Assembly: GCA_902773305.1 (NCBI GenBank)
Contig: CACYEB010000086.1
Location: forward strand, 1 to 17,518
Origin: an uncultured Bacteroidia bacterium
Lineage (GTDB): Bacteria > Bacteroidota > Bacteroidia > Bacteroidales > UBA932
Direction of reading: 5' to 3'
DNA length: 17,518 nucleotides
Each line of letters starts with the position of its first letter. Within the stretch, counting starts at the first letter, position 1. Of the stretch, positions 1 through 7,900 are shown piece by piece. The notes below the pieces were generated by a model, which saw only the letters and a program-made list of their open reading frames with translations, was not told the origin of the DNA and ran no database searches. Made by a program: the position numbers and the translations under genes.

Positions 1-337
1 ACAGGAAAGAATCCAGAGTTTCGAGCTTTACACGTTCAAAATCGTCAGGGCCGTCAAGTTCTTTGGGAACCGCATGTACCACATACCACGATGAATCCAA
101 ATCCACAAGAAGTCCCACGTGGCTGTACTGTACCGAATCTGTCCGCTTATTGATCATCTGGCTGTAGATTCCAGTTCCTGTACGGAATATCAAGTCGGCT
201 GTACGCATCTGTGTATAAGGTATTTCCGGCATTTGCGGGCCGGGATGGACACTGTTGCGGCATCCGAAGGCACAACCACACGCGACTGTCACGATGATCA
301 CTGTTGACAGAAATCGTCCCATTCCGAAAGGATTCAT
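1..337 (-). CDS. YiiX/NlpC-P60-like permuted papain-fold lipoprotein, partial (3' end outside window)
   Basis: About 112 residues are visible, and the frame is open to the window edge. The N-terminus has a hydrophobic signal (about residues 9-24) rich in cysteine (C20, C22, C26), so a lipoprotein signal peptide with a loose lipobox is likely. After a short linker come ADLIFRTGTG (residues 47-56), then YSHVG (71-75) and WYVVHAVP (84-91). This order, D-L-[IL]-F-R first and S-H-x-G second, is the hallmark of the circularly permuted NlpC/P60 hydrolases (YiiX/YebB type). In that group the catalytic His (here H73) precedes the Cys, which would lie beyond position 1. The family is thought to cleave amide or ester bonds in peptidoglycan or lipids; the substrate here cannot be told. 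The -7 box at 349-342 ends only four bases before ATG 337, so an alternative start at Met6 (322) is possible. Family assignment is fairly secure and exact function is not. Confidence 0.7.
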   Translation of the reverse strand, partial: MNPFGMGRFLSTVIIVTVACGCAFGCRNSVHPGPQMPEIPYTQMRTADLIFRTGTGIYSQMINKRTDSVQYSHVGLLVDLDSSWYVVHAVPKELDGPDDFERVKLETLDSFL

Positions 338-341
338 AACA

Positions 342-371
342 CAAATATAATCTTTTTAAATCGAATATCAA
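342..371 (-). promoter_or_regulatory. Bacteroidota-type promoter for the YiiX-like gene
   Basis: Reading the minus strand, a TTG (371-369) is followed by a 19-nt spacer and a perfect TAnnTTTG box, TATATTTG, at 349-342. This matches the -33/-7 promoter architecture of the Bacteroidota housekeeping sigma factor. The box sits directly next to the candidate start codon at 337. Confidence 0.65.
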
Positions 372-396
372 GCCATCATTGTCTTTGATTACTATA

Positions 397-426
397 TTTA
401 ATATAGAGATTTTTTTAGTAACTTTG
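397..426 (+). promoter_or_regulatory. Bacteroidota-type promoter for the glycogen operon
   Basis: A perfect -7 box, TAACTTTG (419-426), is preceded by a 19-nt spacer and a weak -33 element (TTTA, 397-400). Transcription would begin around 430, leaving a leader of roughly 25 nt before ATG 456. It is divergent from the YiiX-like gene promoter in the same 118-base gap (338-455). I saw no operator-like repeat in that gap. Confidence 0.55.
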
Positions 427-455
427 TGGTTTCAAATGTTAAGTCACTTTTTTCG

Positions 456-2387
456 ATGGCATACCTCAAATTCAACAAGGCGGAACTGGTAAATCTGGAG
501 TACTCCCTCAAGCGGGAACTGATTGCCACCAACCGCACCGGAGCATACGCCAACACTACCATAGTATGCTGCAATACACGTAAATATCACTGCCTTCTGG
601 CCGTTCCCATAGAGGAGATGAACTGGAGGCGGCACATATTGCTATCTTCGCTGGACGAAACACTGATCCAGCACGAAAAGGAGTTCAACCTGGGCATCCA
701 CTGCTACGGCAAGGTTTTCGAACCCAGGGGGCACAAATACATAGTGGATTACGAAAACGATCCCATCCCCACCGTCACGTATCACATCGGCGGCATTAAA
801 TTACAGAAGCAGCTGCTGATGGTAGAGAACGAAGACAGGGTCCTTATCAAGTACACCCTTCTGGACGCACACTCTCAAACCACCATCAGGCTCCGGCCGC
901 TGCTCTCTTTCCGCAGCATCCACGCCCTTACCAGCAAAAATGATGTTGCCGACACCCGCGGTACAGAAATAGAGAACGGTATGAGCTACAAACTCTACCA
1001 GGTGCTTCCCACCCTCTATATGCAGCTCAGCAAGCCCGCCCGATTCACCGGCGAGCCTTCGTGGTACAAGGGCGTAACCTATCCGGAAGAGTACCGCCGC
1101 GGCTTTGACTGTACTGAAGACCTTTTCAATCCCGGCTATTTCGAAATGCCCATTAAAAAGGGCGAAAGCATAGTCTTTTCCGCTTCCACCGCCGCCTGCG
1201 ACCCCGCTTCTTTCAAACGCCAGTTCACAAAGGAAGTGGCTGCGATAGGGTCTTTGGACGACTTTGATTCCACCCTGCGCCATGCCGCCTCGCGCCTGCT
1301 GTTCCACCGTCAGTGGCTGGAAATCAGCAGCGGTTTCACCTGGCTGGGTGTAGGCGACCTTCGTGTCACCGGCATCTGCGCGCCGGGCATCATTTTGCAC
1401 AATACCGGCAGTGTAAAGGACTATACGGCGGTCCTGGACGGCCTTGTAGAGAAATGGAACACCGCCCTGATGAGTTCCTGCAACGACGTGGAGGCTCCCC
1501 TGCTGTTCGTCTCGCTTATACAGGAGCTGGCTGCGTTCACGGGCCGCGGCAAATCAGTATGGGACAAATACGGAGCCACGGTCAATGCCATCCTCGGCAG
1601 TTATATGGCTGGCGGTCGTCCCGAGGCCCGTCTGCACGACAACGGCCTGCTGTGGGCTTCGATGCCCGGTGTAGCGCTCAGCTGGATGAATGCCTACACA
1701 GAAGGGCATCCCGTGACCGAACGCGGCGGCTATCAGGTAGAGACCAACGCACTGTGGTACAACGCACTGCGCTTTGCTGCGAATATGGAGCGCAAGCACG
1801 CGAAGAATATAGAGAAGGCGGCCCGCTACGAGGATATCGCCGACAAGATTGACCGTAGCTTCTACGATATGTTCTGGTGCGAAGAGCGCGGTCATCTGGC
1901 AGATTATATCGGTCCCGACGGGCAGAACAAATTCACCCGTCCCAACCAGCTGTTTGCCGCGGCACTCCCCTACAGCCCCATTTCAGAAGAAGTTCAGGAC
2001 CTGGTCTTCAGGGCAGTGCGCCAGGATCTGCTCACCACCCGCGGCATCCGCACCCTGAGCCCCAAGAATCCCCTGTTCAAGGGCATTTACGACGGCAACC
2101 AGCACGAGCGCGACCTTGCATACCACAACGGCAGCACCCGTCCCTGGCTGCTCCAATACTATGCTATGGCAGGCTTCAAGCTCTATGGCAGCGCCTTCCT
2201 GCGCGAAGCCCGCGAAATGATCAGGGGCTTTGAGGAGGATATGACGATCCACGGCATCGGAGCCGTGGCCGAACTCTACGACGGCAACCCGCCGCACAGC
2301 CCTCACGGAGCCATAAACTCCGCTACCGCCACCGGTGCCTTGCTCACAGTGGAATATCTCATCAACAAGTATAAAGAGGAGGTATAA
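456..2387 (+). CDS. Glycogen debranching enzyme, archaeal type (GH133, GDE_N + GDE_C)
   Basis: A protein of 643 residues, expected to hydrolyse alpha-1,6 branch points in the cytoplasm. The N-terminal GDE_N beta-sandwich is recognisable by LKRELIATNRTGAYANTT (18-35) and NTRKYHCLL (40-48). The C-terminal (alpha/alpha)6 domain, from about residue 265, has HDNGLLWA (394-401), SWMNA (409-413), VETNALWYNAL (428-438), RDLAYHNGS (552-560) and AVAELYDGNPP (603-613). Several catalytic-domain motifs are degenerate: the usual W/R-x-R-D near residue 300 reads WLGVGDLRV, WMD reads WMN412, and G-T-x-W-P-W reads GSTRPW. Glu606, the equivalent of the conserved ELFDG/ELYDG acid, is kept. The ATG at 456 is chosen over GTG 426, which overlaps the -7 box. 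It is the first gene of the operon, 2 nt before the GT4 gene. Family assignment is firm; hydrolytic competence is less certain. Confidence 0.9.
   Translation: MAYLKFNKAELVNLEYSLKRELIATNRTGAYANTTIVCCNTRKYHCLLAVPIEEMNWRRHILLSSLDETLIQHEKEFNLGIHCYGKVFEPRGHKYIVDYENDPIPTVTYHIGGIKLQKQLLMVENEDRVLIKYTLLDAHSQTTIRLRPLLSFRSIHALTSKNDVADTRGTEIENGMSYKLYQVLPTLYMQLSKPARFTGEPSWYKGVTYPEEYRRGFDCTEDLFNPGYFEMPIKKGESIVFSASTAACDPASFKRQFTKEVAAIGSLDDFDSTLRHAASRLLFHRQWLEISSGFTWLGVGDLRVTGICAPGIILHNTGSVKDYTAVLDGLVEKWNTALMSSCNDVEAPLLFVSLIQELAAFTGRGKSVWDKYGATVNAILGSYMAGGRPEARLHDNGLLWASMPGVALSWMNAYTEGHPVTERGGYQVETNALWYNALRFAANMERKHAKNIEKAARYEDIADKIDRSFYDMFWCEERGHLADYIGPDGQNKFTRPNQLFAAALPYSPISEEVQDLVFRAVRQDLLTTRGIRTLSPKNPLFKGIYDGNQHERDLAYHNGSTRPWLLQYYAMAGFKLYGSAFLREAREMIRGFEEDMTIHGIGAVAELYDGNPPHSPHGAINSATATGALLTVEYLINKYKEEV
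2377..2383 (+). promoter_or_regulatory. Canonical Shine-Dalgarno for the GT4 gene
   Basis: AGGAGGT lies inside the last codons of the debranching-enzyme gene, 6 nt before ATG 2390. It is the only full Shine-Dalgarno sequence I see upstream of any start in this window. Together with the 2-nt gap between the genes, it suggests efficient coupled or independent initiation on the second cistron. Confidence 0.75.
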
Positions 2388-2389
2388 CA

Positions 2390-3685
2390 ATGAAAGTTCT
2401 GATGTTTGGCTGGGAGTTTCCTCCCCACATCTCGGGCGGTCTCGGAACCGCCTGCTACGGCATCACCAAGGGCCTTGCCGCCAACGGCGTCCAGGTGCTG
2501 TTCGTGATGCCATCCGCCAGCGGCGATGAAGACCAGAGTTCTGCACATATAATCAACGCCAGCGACGTGGCGGTGTATGACACCATCACCGACATAGACG
2601 AATATCTGAGCAAGGTTGAGTTCCTGCGCGTGGGAAGCAACCTGATGCCCTACATATCTCCCGAAGATTACACACTGCTGAGCGAAGAGGAGCGCCACTT
2701 CCAGACGATGGAGTTCTCCACCCACTTCCGCAGCAAATACAAATTCTCGGGCAAGTACGGCGCCAACCTTATGGAAGAGGTTTCGCGGTACGCTATGGTC
2801 GGCGGCGCAATTGCGGCCGAAAACGACTTTGACGTCATCCACGCCCACGACTGGCTCACTTACCTGGCTGGCATAGCCGCCAAGAAAGTCAGTGGCAAAC
2901 CGCTGGTAGTACACGTCCACGCCACGGAATTCGACCGCGACGGCGAGAATTACAACACCGTGGTTTACAACATCGAACAGAAAGGAATGCAGGCCGCCGA
3001 CCGCGTCATTACCGTGAGCGACTGGACCCGCAACATCGTTATCAACCGCTACGGAATCGATCCCGCCAAAGTTGTCACGGTGCATAACGCCGTCGATTTC
3101 TCGGGCCGCAGCGACATGAAGGTGAACCGCACCGTAAAGGAAAAGGTGGTGACCTTCCTGGGCCGCGTCACCCTGCAGAAAGGACCCGAATACTTTATCG
3201 AAGCCGCCCGCAAGGTGCTTGACCGCTGCGATAATGTCCGCTTTGTGATGGCGGGCAGCGGCGACCTGCTCAACCGCAGCGTACGCCGCGTAGCACAGCT
3301 GGGTATGGCTGACAAGTTCCACTTCACGGGGTTCCTTCGCGGTGCCGACGTGCAGCGGATGTTCGCCTACTCCGACGTGTACGTTATGCCTTCGGTTTCA
3401 GAACCGTTCGGCATCTCTCCCCTGGAGGCGATGATCAGTAACGTTCCCACCATAATCTCCAAGCAGTCCGGCGTGGCCGAAGTGCTGCGGCACGCCATCA
3501 AGGTCGATTTCTGGGACATCGACGCCCTGGCCGACTCCATCTACGCCCTTGTGAACTATCCTTCGATAGCCAAGATCGCCAGCGAGAAGGGATACGAAGA
3601 GGTCAGCACCCTCAAGTGGAACAACGCCGCCGCCAAGATGAAGGCGGTATATGCAGACGCCATCGACAAGAATAATCAAAAATAA
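2390..3685 (+). CDS. GT4 glycosyltransferase, glycogen synthase-like
   Basis: A retaining GT-B glycosyltransferase of 431 residues. The N-terminal Rossmann half shows FGWEFPPHISGGLGT (6-20) with the donor-binding GGLG loop, HAHDWLTYLAG (151-161) and VVHVHATEFDRDGE (173-186). The C-terminal half has the family-4 signature: VTVHNAVD (229-236), FLGRVTLQKGPEYF (256-269), MAGSGDL (287-293) and the E-x7-E motif EPFGISPLE with Glu338 and Glu346. Between a debranching enzyme and a GH57 amylase it most likely adds glucose from a nucleotide sugar to an alpha-glucan. A very similar GT4 plus GH57 pairing is known from archaeal glycogen loci. Donor and acceptor cannot be read from sequence. Glycogen synthase is the best call; a maltosyl or other glucan-primer synthase is possible. 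Confidence 0.85.
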   Translation: MKVLMFGWEFPPHISGGLGTACYGITKGLAANGVQVLFVMPSASGDEDQSSAHIINASDVAVYDTITDIDEYLSKVEFLRVGSNLMPYISPEDYTLLSEEERHFQTMEFSTHFRSKYKFSGKYGANLMEEVSRYAMVGGAIAAENDFDVIHAHDWLTYLAGIAAKKVSGKPLVVHVHATEFDRDGENYNTVVYNIEQKGMQAADRVITVSDWTRNIVINRYGIDPAKVVTVHNAVDFSGRSDMKVNRTVKEKVVTFLGRVTLQKGPEYFIEAARKVLDRCDNVRFVMAGSGDLLNRSVRRVAQLGMADKFHFTGFLRGADVQRMFAYSDVYVMPSVSEPFGISPLEAMISNVPTIISKQSGVAEVLRHAIKVDFWDIDALADSIYALVNYPSIAKIASEKGYEEVSTLKWNNAAAKMKAVYADAIDKNNQK

Positions 3686-3691
3686 TACTAT

Positions 3692-4894
3692 ATGGCAACA
3701 AAAAGCATTTGCTTGTACTTCCAGGTACATCAACCCGACAGACTCAGGCTGTTCAGGTTTTTTGACATAGGAGCCGACGACCACTACTTTGACGATTTCG
3801 AGAACAGTGCAATCGTCCGTCGCATAGCTTCCAAGTGTTATCTCCCGATGAACAGGCTCATCGCCTCGATGATAAAGGAAAACGGCAAAAAGTTCAAGGT
3901 AACCTTTTCCATCTCAGGCACCGCAATCGAGCAGTTCAAGAAATATGCCCCCGAGGTAGTGGACTCTTTCAGGGAGCTGGCACAAACCGGCTGCGTGGAG
4001 TTCCTGGCGGAGACTTATTCCCATTCCCTCGCCTCCCTCTCTTCGGCAACCGAGTTCAAAGAGCAGGTCAGGCTGCACGCCAAGACCATCGAGGCCGAGT
4101 TCGGAGTCAAACCCAAGGCATTCCGCAACACGGAACTTATCTACTCCGACCATATCGGGGAGATGGTGGCTGCCATGGGATACCACACGATGCTCACCGA
4201 AGGCGCCAAACACGTCCTGGGCTGGAAGAGTCCCAACTACGTTTACTCCAACCCGCTCAACGACAAATTGCACCTGCTGCTGAAGAACTCTTCGCTCAGC
4301 GACGACATCGCCTTCCGCTTTTCGAACCGCGCCTGGAGCGAGTGGCCGCTTACTGCCGAGAAGTATGCCGGCTGGATTGCCGACGCCCTGAAGAAAGACG
4401 ACATTGTAAACCTGTTTATGGATTACGAAACCTTCGGAGAACACCAGAAGGCCGACAGCGGCATCTTTGAGTTTTTCAAGGCCCTTCCCGCCCAGGTTGC
4501 AAAATACAAGGGCATTGCATTCTGCACCGCCAGCGAAGCCACCAAACTATACGCCCCGGTGGCCGAGCTCAACGTCCCCTTCCCTATCTCGTGGGCCGAT
4601 GAAGAGCGCGACACCTCGGCCTGGCTTGGCAACGAGCTCCAGAACGAAGCCTTCAACAAGTTATGCGCCCTTGAGGCCAAGGTGCGCCGCACAGGCGACG
4701 AGCGTCTTACCAAGACCTTCCGCCGGCTGCAGGAGAGCGACCACCTGTACTATATGTGCACCAAGTTCTTCTCGGACGGTGCGGTACACAGCTATTTCAA
4801 TCCCTACGACACACCCTACGAGGCTTTTATCAATTATATGAACGTTCTCAGCGACTTTGAGATAAGGGTCGCCTCTCACGTAAAGAAAAAATAA
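3692..4894 (+). CDS. GH57 alpha-amylase family glycoside hydrolase
   Basis: A (beta/alpha)7-barrel enzyme of 400 residues, cytoplasmic (no signal peptide). The GH57 conserved regions are present in order: region 1 FQVHQP (10-15), FSISGTAIEQF (72-82) as the region 2 area, region 3 FRNTELIYS (144-152) with the predicted nucleophile Glu148, and region 4 FMDYETFGEHQ (242-252) with the predicted acid/base Asp244. The DYETFGEH form of region 4 is the one associated with the archaeal MJ1611-like alpha-amylase subgroup. It differs from the motifs I associate with GH57 branching enzymes and 4-alpha-glucanotransferases. It would trim internal alpha-1,4-glucan. It lies 6 nt after the GT4 stop and 12 nt before the synthase-phosphorylase fusion, with no Shine-Dalgarno. 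Confidence 0.9.
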   Translation: MATKSICLYFQVHQPDRLRLFRFFDIGADDHYFDDFENSAIVRRIASKCYLPMNRLIASMIKENGKKFKVTFSISGTAIEQFKKYAPEVVDSFRELAQTGCVEFLAETYSHSLASLSSATEFKEQVRLHAKTIEAEFGVKPKAFRNTELIYSDHIGEMVAAMGYHTMLTEGAKHVLGWKSPNYVYSNPLNDKLHLLLKNSSLSDDIAFRFSNRAWSEWPLTAEKYAGWIADALKKDDIVNLFMDYETFGEHQKADSGIFEFFKALPAQVAKYKGIAFCTASEATKLYAPVAELNVPFPISWADEERDTSAWLGNELQNEAFNKLCALEAKVRRTGDERLTKTFRRLQESDHLYYMCTKFFSDGAVHSYFNPYDTPYEAFINYMNVLSDFEIRVASHVKKK

Positions 4895-4906
4895 CCATAA
4901 CCTTAA

Positions 4907-7900
4907 ATGAAAAAAGAGATAAAGACGCCGGACTATCTGTTTGAAGTTAGTTGGGAAGTCTGCAACAAGGTAGGCGGCATTCACACGGTGCTTGCCACAA
5001 AAGCGCTGAATCTTAGCAAAGAATTAGAAGACAAACATATACACATCGGACCTGACGTTTGGATGCACACCCGTCAGAACCCCGAGTTCATAGTGGACAA
5101 CGAACTGTTCAAGTCCTGGAGGGAACTTGCAGCCCACGAGGGTCTGCGCGTGAGGGTCGGACGCTGGAACATCCCCGGCAAACCGGTTGCCATACTGGTC
5201 GATTTCAAGACCTTCATCGCCAGCAAAGACAAGATTTTCGCCAATTACTGGGAGAGATACGGAGTTGATTCTCTCAACGGCAACTGGGAATATATAGAGG
5301 CTTTTCTCTTCGGCTACGCTTCGGGCAAGGTCATCGAAAGTTTCTCGCGTTACTACATCCGCTCCTCCAGCAAGATCGTGGCGCAGTTCCACGAATGGAT
5401 GGCCGGAGCGGGCATTATGTACATCAAGGAAAACCAGCTCCCCATAGGTACGGTGTTCACCACCCACGCCACGGTTGTGGGACGCTGTATGGCCTGCAAG
5501 CATATTCCCTTCTACAAGGAACTCCCCACGATGGACGGCGACACACTGGCGAAGGAATACGGCGTAATGGACCGCCATTCCGTGGAGAAGGCGGCAGCGC
5601 ACAATGCCGACATCTTCACCACCGTGAGCGACCTGACGGCAAACGAGTGCAGGATCCTGCTGGGCCGCAACCCCGACATCGTGACCCCCAACGGCATCGC
5701 AGGGAGCTATACCCCCTCGAAGAAGGATTTCGAAAAGCTCCGCAGCGAAGCCCGCAGGTCTCTTCTGGCTGTTGCTTCGGCCATGTCCGACAAACAGTAC
5801 GACGATTCTACCGAAATAGTGTGGATCGGCGGCCGCTACGAATACGAGACCAAAGGCATCAATGTTTTCATAGATTCCCTGGCCAAGGCAGCCCGCAGTA
5901 ACCCGGCAAGGCAGATTGCCGCGTTCATTATGGTTCCCAGCGGCAACAACGGCCCTGACAAGGAACTCGTCGAGAAACTATCGGGACGTGCCAGCAACTA
6001 TACCACCAATGTCACCCACTATCTGATGGACGACTACGACTGCATCCGCAGGCAGTTGAAGGATGTCGGGCTGGAAAACGCCCCCGACAGCAAGGTGGAC
6101 GTCTTCTTCGTGCCCAGCTACCTCAACGGTGACGACGGCATCTTCGGCAAGACGTACATTTCGCTCCTGTCCGGGGCAGACCTCACCGTATTCCCCTCGT
6201 ATTATGAGCCGTGGGGATATACTCCGCTGGAGTCCCTGGCCTTTTACATCCCCACCGTGACCACAACCCTCACGGGATTCGGTCTCTGGGTGAAAGACCA
6301 TTACAATGGCAGTGAGCCGCCGTGCGGCATCAGCATAATCGAACGCAACGATTTCAACTACGACGAGGTAGTGGACAAAGTTGCGGAGTGTATCCTCCGC
6401 TTCGGAACGATTTCGAAGGAGGACTATGCCGCCTGTGCGGCCAATGCCAGGGAGGTTGCAAGCCTTGCCCTGTGGGAAAACAACATAGATTACTACAAAT
6501 CAGCTTATGATATGGCTATCGGCAAAGTGATAGAAAAATTCGGAGAATACCCGCTGCTGCAGGAAGAGGGCGACCAGAGCTACCGCAAGCAGATAGCGAA
6601 CCGCCCCAACTGGAACAGCATTCTTGTAAACCGCTCGCTTCCCGCACGTCTCAGCGCCCTGGAAGACCTCTCCAGAAACCTCTGGTGGTGCTGGAACGAC
6701 GAGGCGATAGCCCTGTTCAAATCTATCGACCCCGCCCTATGGGATGAGTGCAAAGGCAATCCCATCCTGATGCTCGACAATATTCCCATGTCGCAATACA
6801 AGCTTCTGGAGCAGGACCGTGACTTTATGGCCCGTCTGAAGAGGGTACACGCCCAGTTTACGGAGTATATGAAGGGCAAGCAGCTGCGCAAGGGGCCCAA
6901 GGTCGCCTACTTCTGTATGGAGTACGGTCTCGACACATCCCTCAAGATATATTCCGGTGGTCTCGGCATCCTTGCCGGAGACTTTATCAAGGAAGCCAGC
7001 GATATGGGGGTTCATATGAACGCCGTGGGTCTGCTTTACAAATACGGTTACTTCACCCAGCGCCTCTCGGGCGACGGAGACCAGGTTGCCGTATATGACC
7101 AGCAGATATTCCGCGAAACACCTGCCCAGCCCATCTTGGACAAGGATGGCAGGTGGCTCACCGTTTCGGTGGCCCTTCCCGGTCGCAACCTCTACATACG
7201 CGTCTGGAAGGTGGAGGTGGGACGCACCGACCTCTTCTTGCTGGATACGGACTTCGAGGACAATCTGCCAGAAGACCGCACCATCACCCACCAGCTCTAC
7301 GGCGGAAGCTGGGAAAACCGCCTGAAGCAGGAGATTTTGCTGGGTCTTGGCGGAATCCGCGCCCTTGAGGCACTGGGAATCAAGGCAGAGGTTTACCACT
7401 GCAACGAAGGCCACGCAGCCTTTACCGGCATCGAGCGCATCAGGATGTATGTGGAAAACGACCACCTCTCCTTCGCCGAGGCTATGGAGATTGTGCGCAG
7501 TTCATCCCTGTTCACCACCCATACCCCCGTTCCTGCAGGTCACGATTTCTTCAGCGAAGATATGATGCGCGTCTATTTCGGTCAGTTCCCCGACCGTCTC
7601 AAGATAGACTGGCACACATTCATGGGGCTTGGACGCTACAACATCAACGACCCGGGCGAGAAATTCTCGATGAGTGTGCTGGCCGCCAACATCTCCCAGG
7701 GCATCAACGGTGTAAGTTGGCTTCACGGCAAAGTGAGCCAGGACATTCTGGCCGGGATGTGGCCGGGTTACCTGCCCGAAGAGGTCAATGTGGGTTATGT
7801 CACCAACGGTGTCCACTATCCTACCTGGACCGCCCCCGAGTGGAAGGCTATCCACGCTACGGTATTCGGGAAGGAATTCTTCACCCACCACTACGACAAA

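Noticed and set aside
119..307. Short plus-strand open frame at the left edge
   Set aside because: It is antisense to the YiiX-like lipoprotein, whose signal peptide, DLIFR and SHVG motifs are clear. The short minus-strand frame at 147-371 is likewise a shadow in another frame.
426..455. GTG start giving ten extra residues on the debranching enzyme
   Set aside because: The GTG overlaps the last base of the TAACTTTG -7 box, so it would lie upstream of the transcript start; the added residues do not resemble the family N-terminus.
2303..3322. A 339-codon antisense open frame over the debranching-enzyme/GT4 junction
   Set aside because: It lies opposite clear GT4 motifs, crosses a gene junction and shows low-complexity Ala/Val/His content typical of a shadow frame.
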